Assembly: GCF_000197735.1 (NCBI RefSeq)
Contig: NC_014550.1
Span: forward strand, 434,001 to 498,000
Direction of reading: 5' to 3'
Origin: Glutamicibacter arilaitensis Re117
Lineage (GTDB): Bacteria > Actinomycetota > Actinomycetes > Actinomycetales > Micrococcaceae
Length of the DNA: 64,000 nucleotides
The notes below the pieces were generated by a model. The model searched no databases. It worked only from the letters and a program-made list of their open reading frames with translations, and was not told the DNA's origin. The position numbers were made by a program, and so were the translations under genes. Positions 15,895 to 23,862 of this stretch are shown piece after piece (within the stretch, counting starts at the first letter, position 1; every line of letters begins with the position of its first letter).

Positions 15895-16773
15895 CGTGCT
15901 CGATGGGATATCGGTGCGAGCAAATCTGAAGACCGCGAGACCAACTACTGCACCTGCCCACAGTGTGAGTGTGACGAGTGCAACGAGGCTGCTGAGGCTC
16001 GCCGTCAGTGAGGCGCTGGTACCGAGGACGGCAAGAGGGTTACTCCCGATAATGTCGGGCACCAAGCCGAATGGCAGGTAGAGCGTTGGATTAATTCCGC
16101 CGAATATGAGAAGTGCGAGGGGTCGGAGGATGCTCTCACCGACAATGACGGCAAAAATTACACTGACCGTCGCAACTTGATTACGAACGAGCAGTCCGAG
16201 TCCGAGCCCAAGTAAGGAGTAGGCCAGGAGCGCGATGATGCCACGAGCCCACACAGTGAGAAGTTCAGGCATCTCTATGAGCAAAGGTTCGCCCTGCACG
16301 GCTAGTCCGATTGCCAAAACCCCTCCTCGAACAACGATGAGGACGATCGCCGCTGCGAATGCTGTTGCTGCGATAGCCGTCGCTTTGGTGAGGATGAGTT
16401 TCGCCCGGAGAGGTTGATGGAGAGCCGCGTTGGTGACTGACCCTCGCCGGAATTCTCCTGTGATCGTGAGCGCGCCAAACAGAGTTGCTGCAATTACGGG
16501 CAGGCTCGTACCAATGCCTGTGTTTCCGAGTACGTCGCTGATGAGCACCTGAAAGGGTGAGCTTGCAAGCGTGAGTGCGGCCAGTTGTTCGTCACTAAAT
16601 TGGTCCGCATTAGTTGCGTTCGGGATGACCTCGTTGAGTGCGATAACTCCATCAATGAGGCTGGGGAGAAACGCGAGAAGCAGCCCAACGAGCAGTGCCT
16701 CAAGAAGAACGAGGGTGAGGAGAATCTTGCTAGTCAGTGAATAGCGGATGCGGAGTAGCTCGCTTGTGATCAT
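15892..16773 (-). CDS. ABC-2 type transporter permease
   Basis: A 293-residue membrane protein with about six transmembrane segments: one at residues 15-40, then pairs around 88-105, 130-160, 170-200, 205-235 and 262-285. The arrangement and the TITGEFRRGSVTNAAL segment after TM2 match BcrB/ABC-2 permeases of antimicrobial-peptide or drug exporters. Its ATG overlaps the stop of the ATPase gene by four bases (ATGA), so the two are translationally coupled. Confidence 0.85.
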   Translation of the reverse strand: MITSELLRIRYSLTSKILLTLVLLEALLVGLLLAFLPSLIDGVIALNEVIPNATNADQFSDEQLAALTLASSPFQVLISDVLGNTGIGTSLPVIAATLFGALTITGEFRRGSVTNAALHQPLRAKLILTKATAIAATAFAAAIVLIVVRGGVLAIGLAVQGEPLLIEMPELLTVWARGIIALLAYSLLGLGLGLLVRNQVATVSVIFAVIVGESILRPLALLIFGGINPTLYLPFGLVPDIIGSNPLAVLGTSASLTASLSSLVALVTLTLWAGAVVGLAVFRFARTDIPSST

Positions 16774-17483
16774 GAGTTCTCCTGGTTCATGTGGCGGAGT
16801 GTGTCGAGGTAGAAAGCTTCGAGATTGGCCCCCGTGGGTAGGTCGCTGAGAGTGACCTGAGCAGAGATTTTCCCTCCGGTGATGATGACGATGTCGTCGA
16901 TGAATCGTTCGAGTTCATTCAGGACATGGCTGGTTACCAGTACGGTCGCGCCAGTTTTCGCGTATTCACTCAGCAGGTTTCGAAGCCAAATCATTCCTTC
17001 TGGGTCGAGGCCGTTGGCAGGTTCGTCAAGAATGAGGAGACGAGGGTTCGCTAACAGCGCGAGAGCAAGGCCGAGTCGTTGACGCATTCCTTGCGAGAAT
17101 CCGCGTACCTTTCGGGTGGCAGCATCAGTCAAGCCGACCTCGTCAATGACTTCTGTAATTCGCCCCTGATGGGTGTGGGTTGCTGCCGCTGCGATTCTGA
17201 GGTGCTGCACCGGGGTCAGGCCCGGGTGTAAGCCTGAGTTCTCAAGCAGTACCCCGACCGATGATCCCGGTTGCGTGAGCATCCGGAATGGGTGACCCGC
17301 GAACAGTGCAGTGCCCGCCTCGGTATTTGCGAGCCCCAGGGCAACCCGCACTGTCGTGGTTTTCCCTGAACCGTTCGGTCCCAGAAATCCCGTGACTCGG
17401 CCAGGAGTCGCGGTGAAAGATACCGCATCTAACACCTTTCGGGTCCCGTAGCTTTTTGTGAGGTTCTCAATGACAAGCGGCAT
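16770..17483 (-). CDS. ABC transporter ATP-binding protein (BcrA-like)
   Basis: A 237-residue ATPase of the drug/peptide export type. Walker A is GPNGSGKTTTVR (about 35-46), signature FSQGMRQRLGLALAL (about 131-145), Walker B LLILDEPANGLDPEG (about 151-165), with the H-loop in VLVTSHVLNELE. The frame extends 41 codons upstream, but ATG at 17483 gives the standard MPLVIENLTKSYG start, two bases after the stop of the upstream gene, with AGGAGA inside that gene. It powers the adjacent ABC-2 permease. Confidence 0.92.
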   Translation of the reverse strand: MPLVIENLTKSYGTRKVLDAVSFTATPGRVTGFLGPNGSGKTTTVRVALGLANTEAGTALFAGHPFRMLTQPGSSVGVLLENSGLHPGLTPVQHLRIAAAATHTHQGRITEVIDEVGLTDAATRKVRGFSQGMRQRLGLALALLANPRLLILDEPANGLDPEGMIWLRNLLSEYAKTGATVLVTSHVLNELERFIDDIVIITGGKISAQVTLSDLPTGANLEAFYLDTLRHMNQENS

Positions 17484-17485
17484 CT

Positions 17486-18190
17486 TCAATTCTGATTCTC
17501 CTGTTCGGACTGTGAAACTTTGACGAGCGCGATAATCCAGGGCACCAGCCACAACGCGACAGCGCTTATCACGCAGAGTGCGAAGAGCCAAAAACTCGAG
17601 GCCCAAGTGCCCGTGACGATGAGTACGATGCCAAGGGTGCTTGTCCCGTATTTTTGTAGGGGCGCGGATCGTGCGAATTCTTTCGTGACCTCGGCGGTAA
17701 AGGGCAGCGGCCCGTCATAGTCTGGGCCGCCAGGTGGATAACCGATTCCGATGGCGACCAGCAGGAGACCAAGCCCCAGAAACACCGTCCCAGTGATCGA
17801 AATACCCCACGGTTCCAAGAGACCGATCAAGCCGGCATATGCAATGAGAGCAAACACGGTCAACCCCGAGAGAAACCAGTTCAGGAACCGCCTCAGTTGA
17901 GTAGCTGTACCGTAGAAGAGGGGTGAGCGTAGCTGAGGAAATTGCCGAACCATCAGCGGCACCACGCAGATAAGCGCGCTCACGATAAGAAGAGCCAACG
18001 CGAACATCAACCCAGACGGCGCGAAAGCTCCAGCCCAATCAGCCTGTGGGCTTTCTGCCTTCCACCCGAACAGTGGCAGCAGCATTGTCACCGCTGAGAT
18101 AGTCAGTACTCCTCCAAGAGACACGGCAGCGCCAGCCCAGGGGATGATGCTGGTAGCGGCATCACGGCGTCTTACAGAGTGGTTGGTCAT
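17486..18190 (-). CDS. multi-pass membrane protein, first gene of the ABC operon
   Basis: A 234-residue protein with about six hydrophobic segments (near 17-40, 58-82, 104-125, 128-150, 185-203, 205-225) and no recognised domain. It heads the ABC transporter operon and is divergent from the two-component system. Such extra membrane proteins often accompany BcrAB-like or lantibiotic-immunity ABC exporters, so an accessory role in export or immunity is reasonable but is inference. The next gene starts two bases after its stop. Confidence 0.75.
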   Translation of the reverse strand: MTNHSVRRRDAATSIIPWAGAAVSLGGVLTISAVTMLLPLFGWKAESPQADWAGAFAPSGLMFALALLIVSALICVVPLMVRQFPQLRSPLFYGTATQLRRFLNWFLSGLTVFALIAYAGLIGLLEPWGISITGTVFLGLGLLLVAIGIGYPPGGPDYDGPLPFTAEVTKEFARSAPLQKYGTSTLGIVLIVTGTWASSFWLFALCVISAVALWLVPWIIALVKVSQSEQENQN

Positions 18191-18224
18191 GCCTTCTAGT
18201 CTTCAGAGGCTTTGGCCTGTGCAC

Positions 18225-18242
18225 ATCTGCCTCAAGACAGAG
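18225..18242. promoter_or_regulatory. candidate response-regulator box 1 (ATCTGCC-N4-GACAGAG)
   Basis: An 18-base element lying in the 142-bp divergent promoter region. It recurs in the same orientation at 18290-18307 with the outer 7+7 bases identical. The core CTGCC-N4-GACAG is partly palindromic. Confidence 0.5.
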
Positions 18243-18289
18243 ATGTACGTCGTTCTCGGTAGCGGAGCTGTTCACGGTGAGCTGTGAAG

Positions 18290-18307
18290 ATCTGCCCTCC
18301 GACAGAG
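18290..18307. promoter_or_regulatory. candidate response-regulator box 2 (ATCTGCC-N4-GACAGAG)
   Basis: Second direct copy of the element at 18225-18242, 65 bp apart, about 26-43 bp before the histidine kinase start. Likely target of the neighbouring LuxR-type response regulator (inference). Confidence 0.5.
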
Positions 18308-18332
18308 GCACCGCACGACCTCCTCGAACAGA

Positions 18333-19586
18333 ATGGATCGTATGAACTCTTCGCTGCCCCAACTGACTGGCCTCGATCCCAAGCCTGCTGAGCGCTCGCG
18401 AGTCCTGACCGTGACGATTGTTGGCGGACTGAGCGTGTTGGTCGGTGGGTTCTACATCTGGGCGATCCAGCTCGCTGCACAAAGCGACGCTCAACTCGTG
18501 ACGCCCCAGGTGTGGGCATATGTTGTCTGGGCGGCAGGTACCGTGATCGCAGCCGGGCTTTTGTGGTGGCACCAGCGGTACCCGATTATCGTGTTCGCAG
18601 CAGTCTTCGCCCTGCATCTCACGGGGGCAGTGCTCCTCGGTAACGGGGGTCTCGGCGGTGTTGCGTTGCCGTTGTGGTTCAGCGTCTACGCGCTTGCCGC
18701 GTTCGCGCGCCCCCGCATTGCCTTGACCTTGGTCGCCGGGGCGTGGATCATCGCAGCACTCGTGCAGTTTCTGCTCGCCGCAGCTGCCGGGCTGTCCCTC
18801 ACCGCGCCAGAGGCGGTGGTTGCGGCGCTTGGTCAGGGATTCTTTTTCGTCGCCTGCTTCATGATTGGGCTTGGGATGCGCGCCCAACGGCATCGCGCCC
18901 GAGACGCGGCAGAGCGTGCCGAGTTAGCCGAGGCTCGCACGCGGGCTGAAACCGCCGAAGCCATCTCACGAGAACGCAACCGCATGGCCCGAGAACTGCA
19001 CGACCTCGCGGCCCACCAGATCATGGATGTGCTGCTCACCACCCGCGCGGCCCTGCTCACCGACCCACACCCTGTCTTGGAATCGATCGAACATAGAACT
19101 GCCGAGGCCTTGGACAACGTCCGATCTGTTGTCGGTGCGCTCAGAGAAGCAGATGCTGACACACCAGATCAACCGCTCGCCGACGGTGCAACACACGTCA
19201 TTACCCAGGTAGCACGTGAGCGGAACCTGCACGTGGAGCACAACATCCAGGCCGTGCATGAACCTCCACCCGCGTTGATCGCCACGACTCTGAGTGTGCT
19301 CACTGAGGCACTCGTGAACGCCGCCACGCATGCGCCCGGCATGCCCGTAACCGTCACTCTGCACAGCAATATTGACGCAGTCACCCTGCACGTACGAAAC
19401 TCACTGGCTCCGCATGCAATAACTACCGAATCCGATCCACCGGATTCTGGATACGGACTTATAGGAGCGGCAGAACGCGCCCACATTCTCAATGGATCTG
19501 TAACAACCGGAATTGATACGAACGGTGACTGGGTGCTCTCGCTGACCTTGCCGCACCTGCACAACGCAGCGGAGGTGAGTCAATGA
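18333..19586 (+). CDS. NarL/LiaS-type sensor histidine kinase
   Basis: A 417-residue membrane kinase. The N-terminal third has about five hydrophobic segments without a large extracellular loop, suggesting intramembrane sensing. The HisKA_3 dimerisation domain has ERNRMARELHDLAAHQI (phospho-His near residue 222), preceded by a coiled coil (about 190-212). The HATPase_c domain shows the N box in LTEALVNAATHAP and a G box in SGYGLIGAAERAHIL. Start could be ATG 18333 or ATG 18342; neither has a strong ribosome-binding site. Its stop overlaps the response regulator ATG (ATGA). It probably controls the divergent ABC operon. Confidence 0.9.
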   Translation: MDRMNSSLPQLTGLDPKPAERSRVLTVTIVGGLSVLVGGFYIWAIQLAAQSDAQLVTPQVWAYVVWAAGTVIAAGLLWWHQRYPIIVFAAVFALHLTGAVLLGNGGLGGVALPLWFSVYALAAFARPRIALTLVAGAWIIAALVQFLLAAAAGLSLTAPEAVVAALGQGFFFVACFMIGLGMRAQRHRARDAAERAELAEARTRAETAEAISRERNRMARELHDLAAHQIMDVLLTTRAALLTDPHPVLESIEHRTAEALDNVRSVVGALREADADTPDQPLADGATHVITQVARERNLHVEHNIQAVHEPPPALIATTLSVLTEALVNAATHAPGMPVTVTLHSNIDAVTLHVRNSLAPHAITTESDPPDSGYGLIGAAERAHILNGSVTTGIDTNGDWVLSLTLPHLHNAAEVSQ

Positions 19587-20257
19587 TCACCGTACTCATT
19601 GCTGATGACCAGCCCAGTGTTCGCCGTGCCTTGCGCACATTTCTTGAAACCCAGCCAGATATCAAGGTGATCTCTGAAGCATCGAGTGGACCTGAAGCGG
19701 TCACACAGGCCAGAATACGTCGCCCTGACGTGGTGCTCATGGATGTGAGAATGCCCGCAGGCGACGGCATCACCGCAACCGCAACGCTTGCAGGCCCCGA
19801 CGCCACCGACCCGATCCCAGTTGTTGTCATCACTACGTTCGATCTTGACGAGTACGTGTTTGGGGCTCTTGAAAACGGGGCCATCGGTTTCCTGCTCAAA
19901 GATGCGCCCCCAACGCATATCATCGATGCGGTTCGTGCTGCTGCAACCGGCGAAGGGCTCGTCGCACCAGCGGTCACCCGACGAGTGATCAGCGAGTTCG
20001 CTCGCCGCCGAGCCCCGGCTGCCCGCGAGTCAGCTGATGCGGATCTCACGCCGCGCGAACGTGAAGTACTGGCTGCACTCGCCGAGGGAAGCAGCAATGC
20101 CGAGATCGCTGAGCAGCTGTTCATCGAGATCGGCACGGTGAAAACCCACGTTTCCAGCATCATCCTCAAACTCGGTGTACGTGACCGAGTTCAAGCCATC
20201 GTCTGGGCCTACCAGCATCACGGATGGCAAACCAAGCTCGAAGGAGAAGACCCATGA
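19583..20257 (+). CDS. LuxR/NarL-family response regulator
   Basis: A 224-residue regulator. The receiver domain has acidic ADDQ at 8-11, the phospho-acceptor Asp in VVLMDVRMP (about 54), Thr in VVITTFD and Lys in FLLKDAP. The C-terminal GerE HTH is LTPREREVLAALAEGSSNAEIAEQLF followed by GTVKTHVSSIILKLGVRDR. It is the partner of the kinase immediately upstream and likely binds the two repeated boxes between the divergent operons. The next gene overlaps its stop by four bases. Confidence 0.93.
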   Translation: MITVLIADDQPSVRRALRTFLETQPDIKVISEASSGPEAVTQARIRRPDVVLMDVRMPAGDGITATATLAGPDATDPIPVVVITTFDLDEYVFGALENGAIGFLLKDAPPTHIIDAVRAAATGEGLVAPAVTRRVISEFARRRAPAARESADADLTPREREVLAALAEGSSNAEIAEQLFIEIGTVKTHVSSIILKLGVRDRVQAIVWAYQHHGWQTKLEGEDP

Positions 20258-20814
20258 CATCGACACCCCAGACTCAGTCACGCCCATCACGCACGGGGGC
20301 GATCATCACCCTCGTCATCGGCGCAATCCTGACGATCACCGGCCCCATCTTCGGTGTGCTTGCAGGAGCCTTCTCAATGGTTCCTGCCGCAATAGAAGTC
20401 GGTGACAACACCGCAGAGATTTCACCGAGCGGTATCGTGGCCCTCGACGCTGAAGCATCAGTCTTTCTGCTCGCGCCCGTCGCAGAACTCGAACATCTCA
20501 ACCACGATATATGTTCGGTGACGGGGCCAAACGGTGAAGCAGCACCCGTCTCATTTGCGCCAGCCAGCGCGCTCAACACGCTCGTCAACGGGCAACGTTA
20601 CGAATCATTCGCGCAAGTCACCGCTGCCACAACAGGACCACATGACATCACGTGTGACACAGATAGTATTCCTGTTGTTGCAGTCCCGCCGTTTACCGGC
20701 CTCTTTGGAACATTTGCATGGTGGTCGATCGGTGGGCTCGCTGTCTCCCTGATCGGTGTTGTGTTAGTCATCATCGGAATTGTCCGCGTGGCACGAAAAC
20801 CATCCATACAGTAA
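20254..20814 (+). CDS. membrane protein, third gene of the two-component operon
   Basis: A 186-residue protein with one membrane segment near residues 11-34 and a second near 150-175. About 115 extracellular residues lie between, with two cysteines that could form a disulfide (ICSVTG and DITCDT). ATG at 20254 overlaps the response-regulator stop and has AAGGAGA upstream, so the longer frame from 20224 is not needed. No domain recognised. Its position suggests a sensing accessory or a response target of the kinase (inference). Confidence 0.75.
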   Translation: MTSTPQTQSRPSRTGAIITLVIGAILTITGPIFGVLAGAFSMVPAAIEVGDNTAEISPSGIVALDAEASVFLLAPVAELEHLNHDICSVTGPNGEAAPVSFAPASALNTLVNGQRYESFAQVTAATTGPHDITCDTDSIPVVAVPPFTGLFGTFAWWSIGGLAVSLIGVVLVIIGIVRVARKPSIQ

Positions 20815-21144
20815 TACTTCAAACCCAAAATACCGGGGCACTCAAGCAGCCCCACCAACACTGAGTGATTCTACCGGCGGAGTTGAAGTTTCAAACGTAT
20901 CTGTTTTGCTAGGGATTCGCTGAAACCGCTGCTAGTCAGAACATTCACAAAGCATTGCACCATCGATAGAGGACCCGTCACAGCGCATTGGACACACCGG
21001 GCGGAGGCCTTGCCAACTTGCCATCGGTCGTGAAGTTTAGTCATGACTGACCCCATTAACCAGCCGCTTCAACTCTTTGATGCACGTGGGCTACGAGGCC
21101 GCAAGTGAGGTGATAAAGGTCGGGTACACTTTTGTTGTAGACTC

Positions 21145-21180
21145 GGGTGTACTTTCCATTGGGTGCTGAGGCACGCATAA
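21145..21180 (-). repeat. decayed copy of the 3' coding part of the 22087-22707 gene
   Basis: 31 of 36 bases match 22195-22230, including ACTTTCCATTGGG exactly. Read on the minus strand in the matching phase it gives CVPQHPMESTP against CVHQPPMESAP, then diverges and stops; upstream there is a TAG two codons before. It looks like a remnant of a paralogous gene. Confidence 0.6.
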
Positions 21181-21243
21181 TGACTAGTACACCCCGAGAT
21201 ATGGCTCTCGAGTGGGAGTTCAAGCGGGCGCAGCTTGATGGCC

Positions 21244-21275
21244 GATGCCCCTAGGAAAACCTTCCTAAGGGCATC
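21244..21275. terminator. hairpin terminator candidate
   Basis: GATGCCC/GGGCATC arms enclose an inner TAGG/CCTA stem. It lies past the end of the HTH gene (minus strand), about 20 bp beyond the hairpin at the stop codon. No strong T-run on either side. Confidence 0.45.
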
Positions 21276-21282
21276 AGCGTTA

Positions 21283-21305
21283 AGGTTCCTATTGCTTAGG
21301 AACCT
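21283..21305 (-). terminator. hairpin over the stop codon of the HTH gene
   Basis: AGGTTCCTA pairs perfectly with TAGGAACCT around a five-base loop and covers the TAA of the HTH gene at 21296-21298. No T-run follows, so it may stabilise the mRNA end or act together with the next hairpin. Confidence 0.5.
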
Positions 21306-21838
21306 AGCTTTCGGACGTAAAAGCAGTCGGGGAAGCGAGTTGAGGCGGGTACCCATCCTTCAGACGCTGAAGGTAATGGTCGCAGCGAAAAAATAGATAC
21401 TCTCTTGACTTGCCAGTTGTTGTTATCGAGCTCAAGAACATGTTCGCCGTGCAGCGATTTGATGAGTTTCCAGTTTTGCTTGCCAGCAGCATTGATCTGC
21501 TCGATTTCTTTATCCCGTGAAACAGGGCCCACGATACGGATGGCGGGGGATTCCTGAATCGCATCGGCTCGACGGCTATCAAAGCGCTGCTGGGCCGCTT
21601 GGCGGGAGATGCCAAGTGCGTTACCGATCTTTGCCCAACTTAGCCCCGACTCTTGAGCGGCAGATACTGCCTGCGCCTGTAGCAGCGCAGATACGCGAGC
21701 AATGTCACCAAATGTAGCTACTGAATGCAAGAAGATCTCGGGTGATTGGTCGGATTCTTCAGCTGGCAGCGCTGCGCCCATCGCGGCGGCGAGCTTTGAA
21801 AGCTGTACCGAAAGCGCGGCATCTGATGCGAGGCTCAC
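21296..21838 (-). CDS. HTH-domain protein of unknown function
   Basis: A 180-residue protein starting at GTG 21838, which overlaps the stop of the upstream membrane-protein gene (GTGA). Around residues 68-92 the sequence AAQESGLSWAKIGNALGISRQAAQQRF is a clear helix-turn-helix. The C-terminal part (INAAGKQNWKLIKSLHGEHVLELDNNNWQVKRVSIFSLR) has no recognised domain. The frame extends 82 codons upstream, but that would cover the whole membrane-protein gene. Likely a DNA-binding regulator of its own operon; unproven. Confidence 0.75.
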   Translation of the reverse strand: MSLASDAALSVQLSKLAAAMGAALPAEESDQSPEIFLHSVATFGDIARVSALLQAQAVSAAQESGLSWAKIGNALGISRQAAQQRFDSRRADAIQESPAIRIVGPVSRDKEIEQINAAGKQNWKLIKSLHGEHVLELDNNNWQVKRVSIFSLRPLPSASEGWVPASTRFPDCFYVRKLGS

Positions 21839-22077
21839 TGTTTGTCCTTGTCTGCGGGACGCCAGGCGTTCGTCCGGGAAGCAGCATTGGATTTCTGGAT
21901 GAGCATTGCAACGAAGCCGACCAGGCCGGCAATAAGTGCGATCCATCCTGCCACGCTGATAATGAAACCTGGGAGCCCGAGCCCGACGAGCGCAGCGAAT
22001 ACAACTAGAAATATGCCTAGTATCAGGAGGATCAAGAGGAGAGTTCTTGTATTGCGAATCTTTGTCGATGTTGTCAT
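21835..22077 (-). CDS. small two-TM membrane protein
   Basis: An 80-residue protein: basic N-terminus (MTTSTKIRNTRT), two closely spaced hydrophobic helices (about 12-35 and 37-60) and a charged tail ending ADKDKQ. It overlaps the HTH gene by four bases and lies ten bases after the stop of the upstream gene, so the three probably form one operon. Function unknown. Confidence 0.75.
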   Translation of the reverse strand: MTTSTKIRNTRTLLLILLILGIFLVVFAALVGLGLPGFIISVAGWIALIAGLVGFVAMLIQKSNAASRTNAWRPADKDKQ

Positions 22078-22086
22078 GCGTCAATG

Positions 22087-22707
22087 CTACGTTGACACTA
22101 CTGTAATGTCAAGTATTCGTTGACGCTTGAGTTGTGTGATGTATTTGTGACAGGTTGAGCAGGGCACCGCGGTAAACTTAAGATCCAAGCCACGGGGTGC
22201 ACTTTCCATTGGGGGCTGATGCACGCAATATAAAGCCAACAGGGCAGATATCGTGGCCAGCACTGCAGAACCTGCGGTGAGGAAGCTGGATGCCAGGGTA
22301 ATTGCGCACGCCATCAGGGCAACTGCAGCAGTAGCGATGATGGCGACCTTGCGTTGCCTGCGAGCTGAGCGCTGGTCGCGGCGTAGCGAAAACGCTGCGC
22401 TGAGAATCAGTGCGATGGCTATTGCCGGCCACAGAATCGATTGCACCAAACTGGGATCGAGCAGGTTCTGCCGGCTGCGGCCATCCAGGCCGAAGGAAAA
22501 GGCCAGCGAGGTGCACAGCAGCAGTACCGACGAAGCGCCAAAGAGGTATGAGCGGACCTTGTCAAAGGGTTCTACCGCAGGGTTGGGCCGAAGATCCGGT
22601 GCCGCGTAGGGCAATTCGAAGGTCGGTTGCCGGGACCCGGCGGTCAGCGCCTCCTGAGCGGACTCCACGAGTGATTTAAGTTGCGGGGTCGGCTGTTGCT
22701 CGGCCAT
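22087..22707 (-). CDS. membrane protein of unknown function
   Basis: A 206-residue protein with a cytoplasmic N-terminal region of about 55 residues, three or four hydrophobic segments (near 58-75, 90-105, 122-145 and 147-160) and a C-terminal tail with a CSTC pair (VPCSTCHKYI). I chose ATG 22707 because GGACGGAAGAAAG precedes it; the frame extends eight codons further. It is first in a minus-strand cluster with the small membrane and HTH genes. No domain recognised. Confidence 0.7.
   Translation of the reverse strand: MAEQQPTPQLKSLVESAQEALTAGSRQPTFELPYAAPDLRPNPAVEPFDKVRSYLFGASSVLLLCTSLAFSFGLDGRSRQNLLDPSLVQSILWPAIAIALILSAAFSLRRDQRSARRQRKVAIIATAAVALMACAITLASSFLTAGSAVLATISALLALYCVHQPPMESAPRGLDLKFTAVPCSTCHKYITQLKRQRILDITVVST
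22092..22112. promoter_or_regulatory. inverted repeat TTGACAnTAC-n-GTAnTGTCAA before the small membrane gene
   Basis: A 21-bp nearly perfect palindrome centred on one base, overlapping the 3' coding end of the 22087-22707 gene and ending about 15 bases before the ATG at 22077. TTGACA could be a -35 box. A direct repeat CGTTGAC (22090-22096 and 22118-22124) surrounds it. Plausible autoregulatory site for the HTH protein. Confidence 0.4.
22195..22230 (-). repeat. intact copy of the 36-bp block repeated at 21145-21180
   Basis: Here the block encodes ALYCVHQPPMESAP within the membrane-protein gene. The two copies flank a 1.05-kb segment containing the HTH and small membrane genes. Confidence 0.6.
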
Positions 22708-22749
22708 CTTTCTTCCGTCCTTATAGGTCACCGGATAATAGGCTCCAGC

Positions 22750-23802
22750 CTATGGCAATTCACCGCCGTTGAGAAGCGCTGAGGATAGTTGCGGAGATTC
22801 CAGCAACTGCTGTTCCGAGCTGAAACTACGCTCAATGCCGGTCAAGGGGTCAGTGAAGGAAATCGTGTGCGCCAGCAACTGCAGCGGACGCTGGTAATCG
22901 TCGGGAGCCAAGTCCCATAGACGTGGGTAGAAAGCATCATTGATGATGCCCAGGCCCAAGGAAGCCAGGTGGACGCGCAGCTGATGGGTCTTTCCTGATC
23001 GCGGTTCCAGATCCATCAACGCAACTTCCAAGCCCGCATGGAAGCCGCTGCTTGTGCCGATCGCTTCGACATTGATCAAGGTCTGGGCGTTCGGGTGGCC
23101 ATCCTCGACCACCGAACGCAGCTGGCCCTTGACCTTGGTCATCCGATTTTCAAAGGCCAGTGGCATCCCAGCGAGCAGCTCTCGCAGCTCGGACTGAGAC
23201 TTGACCTGCGAATGCTCGCCGTTGGGTTGCAGCACCCGTCCGGTTTCCAGGCCTTCGCCCGGTTGCAAAGCGACAACCGCCTTGTATCGCTTGGCAATTT
23301 CACGGCGCTCGAAAAGCATCTGGTAGTCGCCGCGGGTCTGCGGATTCACCGCGAACAGAATGACTCCAGCCGTGGCCCGGTCCAGCCGGTGCATCGGCAC
23401 CAAGTCATCAATGCCGGTCTGGTTGCGCAAGCGAACCAGCGCCGATTCCTGGATGAAGCGCCCACCTGGAGTGGTTGGCAAGAAATGCGGCTTGTCCACG
23501 ACCAACAGGTGCTCATCTTGATGCAAGATTCTTGCTTCAAAGGGAATCGGTGTTTCTACCGGCAGAGACCGGTAGTACCAAATGAATTCGTGCTCTCCCA
23601 AGGGCGTCTGGCGGGTGAGGGGAACCCCGCCCAAGCCGACGATTTGCTGATCATCGAAGCGGCGCAGGATGCCTTCTGGATCAACGTGGCCGAAGCGCTC
23701 CAGCAAGTACTCGGCGACAGTTGCCCACGAACCGGTCCGCGGAAGACGCAGACGAGTTGCATTGACGCCGTTGCGAACGGGAAGCGGGGATTGCATAGCC
23801 AT
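22750..23802 (-). CDS. RluA-family RNA pseudouridine synthase
   Basis: A 350-residue enzyme that isomerises uridine in RNA. The catalytic Asp is in the signature MHRLDRATAGVILF (about residue 140), followed by KRYKAVV. The C-terminal block GKTHQLRVHLASLGLGIINDAFYP is the conserved RluA end motif. The N-terminal part (TVAEYLLERFGHVDPEGILRRFDDQQIV) is an S4-like segment variant. The start ATG follows GGGAGAATAGCCCTT. Target position cannot be told from sequence. Confidence 0.9.
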   Translation of the reverse strand: MAMQSPLPVRNGVNATRLRLPRTGSWATVAEYLLERFGHVDPEGILRRFDDQQIVGLGGVPLTRQTPLGEHEFIWYYRSLPVETPIPFEARILHQDEHLLVVDKPHFLPTTPGGRFIQESALVRLRNQTGIDDLVPMHRLDRATAGVILFAVNPQTRGDYQMLFERREIAKRYKAVVALQPGEGLETGRVLQPNGEHSQVKSQSELRELLAGMPLAFENRMTKVKGQLRSVVEDGHPNAQTLINVEAIGTSSGFHAGLEVALMDLEPRSGKTHQLRVHLASLGLGIINDAFYPRLWDLAPDDYQRPLQLLAHTISFTDPLTGIERSFSSEQQLLESPQLSSALLNGGELP

Positions 23803-23862
23803 AAGGGCTATTCTCCCATCTTTGCCACAGGGGTGCAGGACTGCGCCTGCTAGGTTGGTTCA

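Larger units (their letters stand above)
20815..21295. other. intergenic region at the probable island/backbone transition
   Basis: No gene is supported in these 481 bp. The stretch holds a weak GGGGC/GCCCC hairpin just after the two-component operon (20834-20852), a 21-codon ORF at 21042-21107 of unknown meaning, a decayed repeat at 21145-21180 and two hairpins at the right side. No tRNA gene or obvious attachment repeat was found. The island end probably lies here, because gene style changes from mobile cargo to backbone. Confidence 0.5.

Noticed and set aside
21042..21107. 21-codon ORF (MTDPINQPLQLFDARG) in the island-edge gap
   Set aside because: Too short, no clear ribosome-binding site and no recognised relative; mentioned only in the intergenic description.
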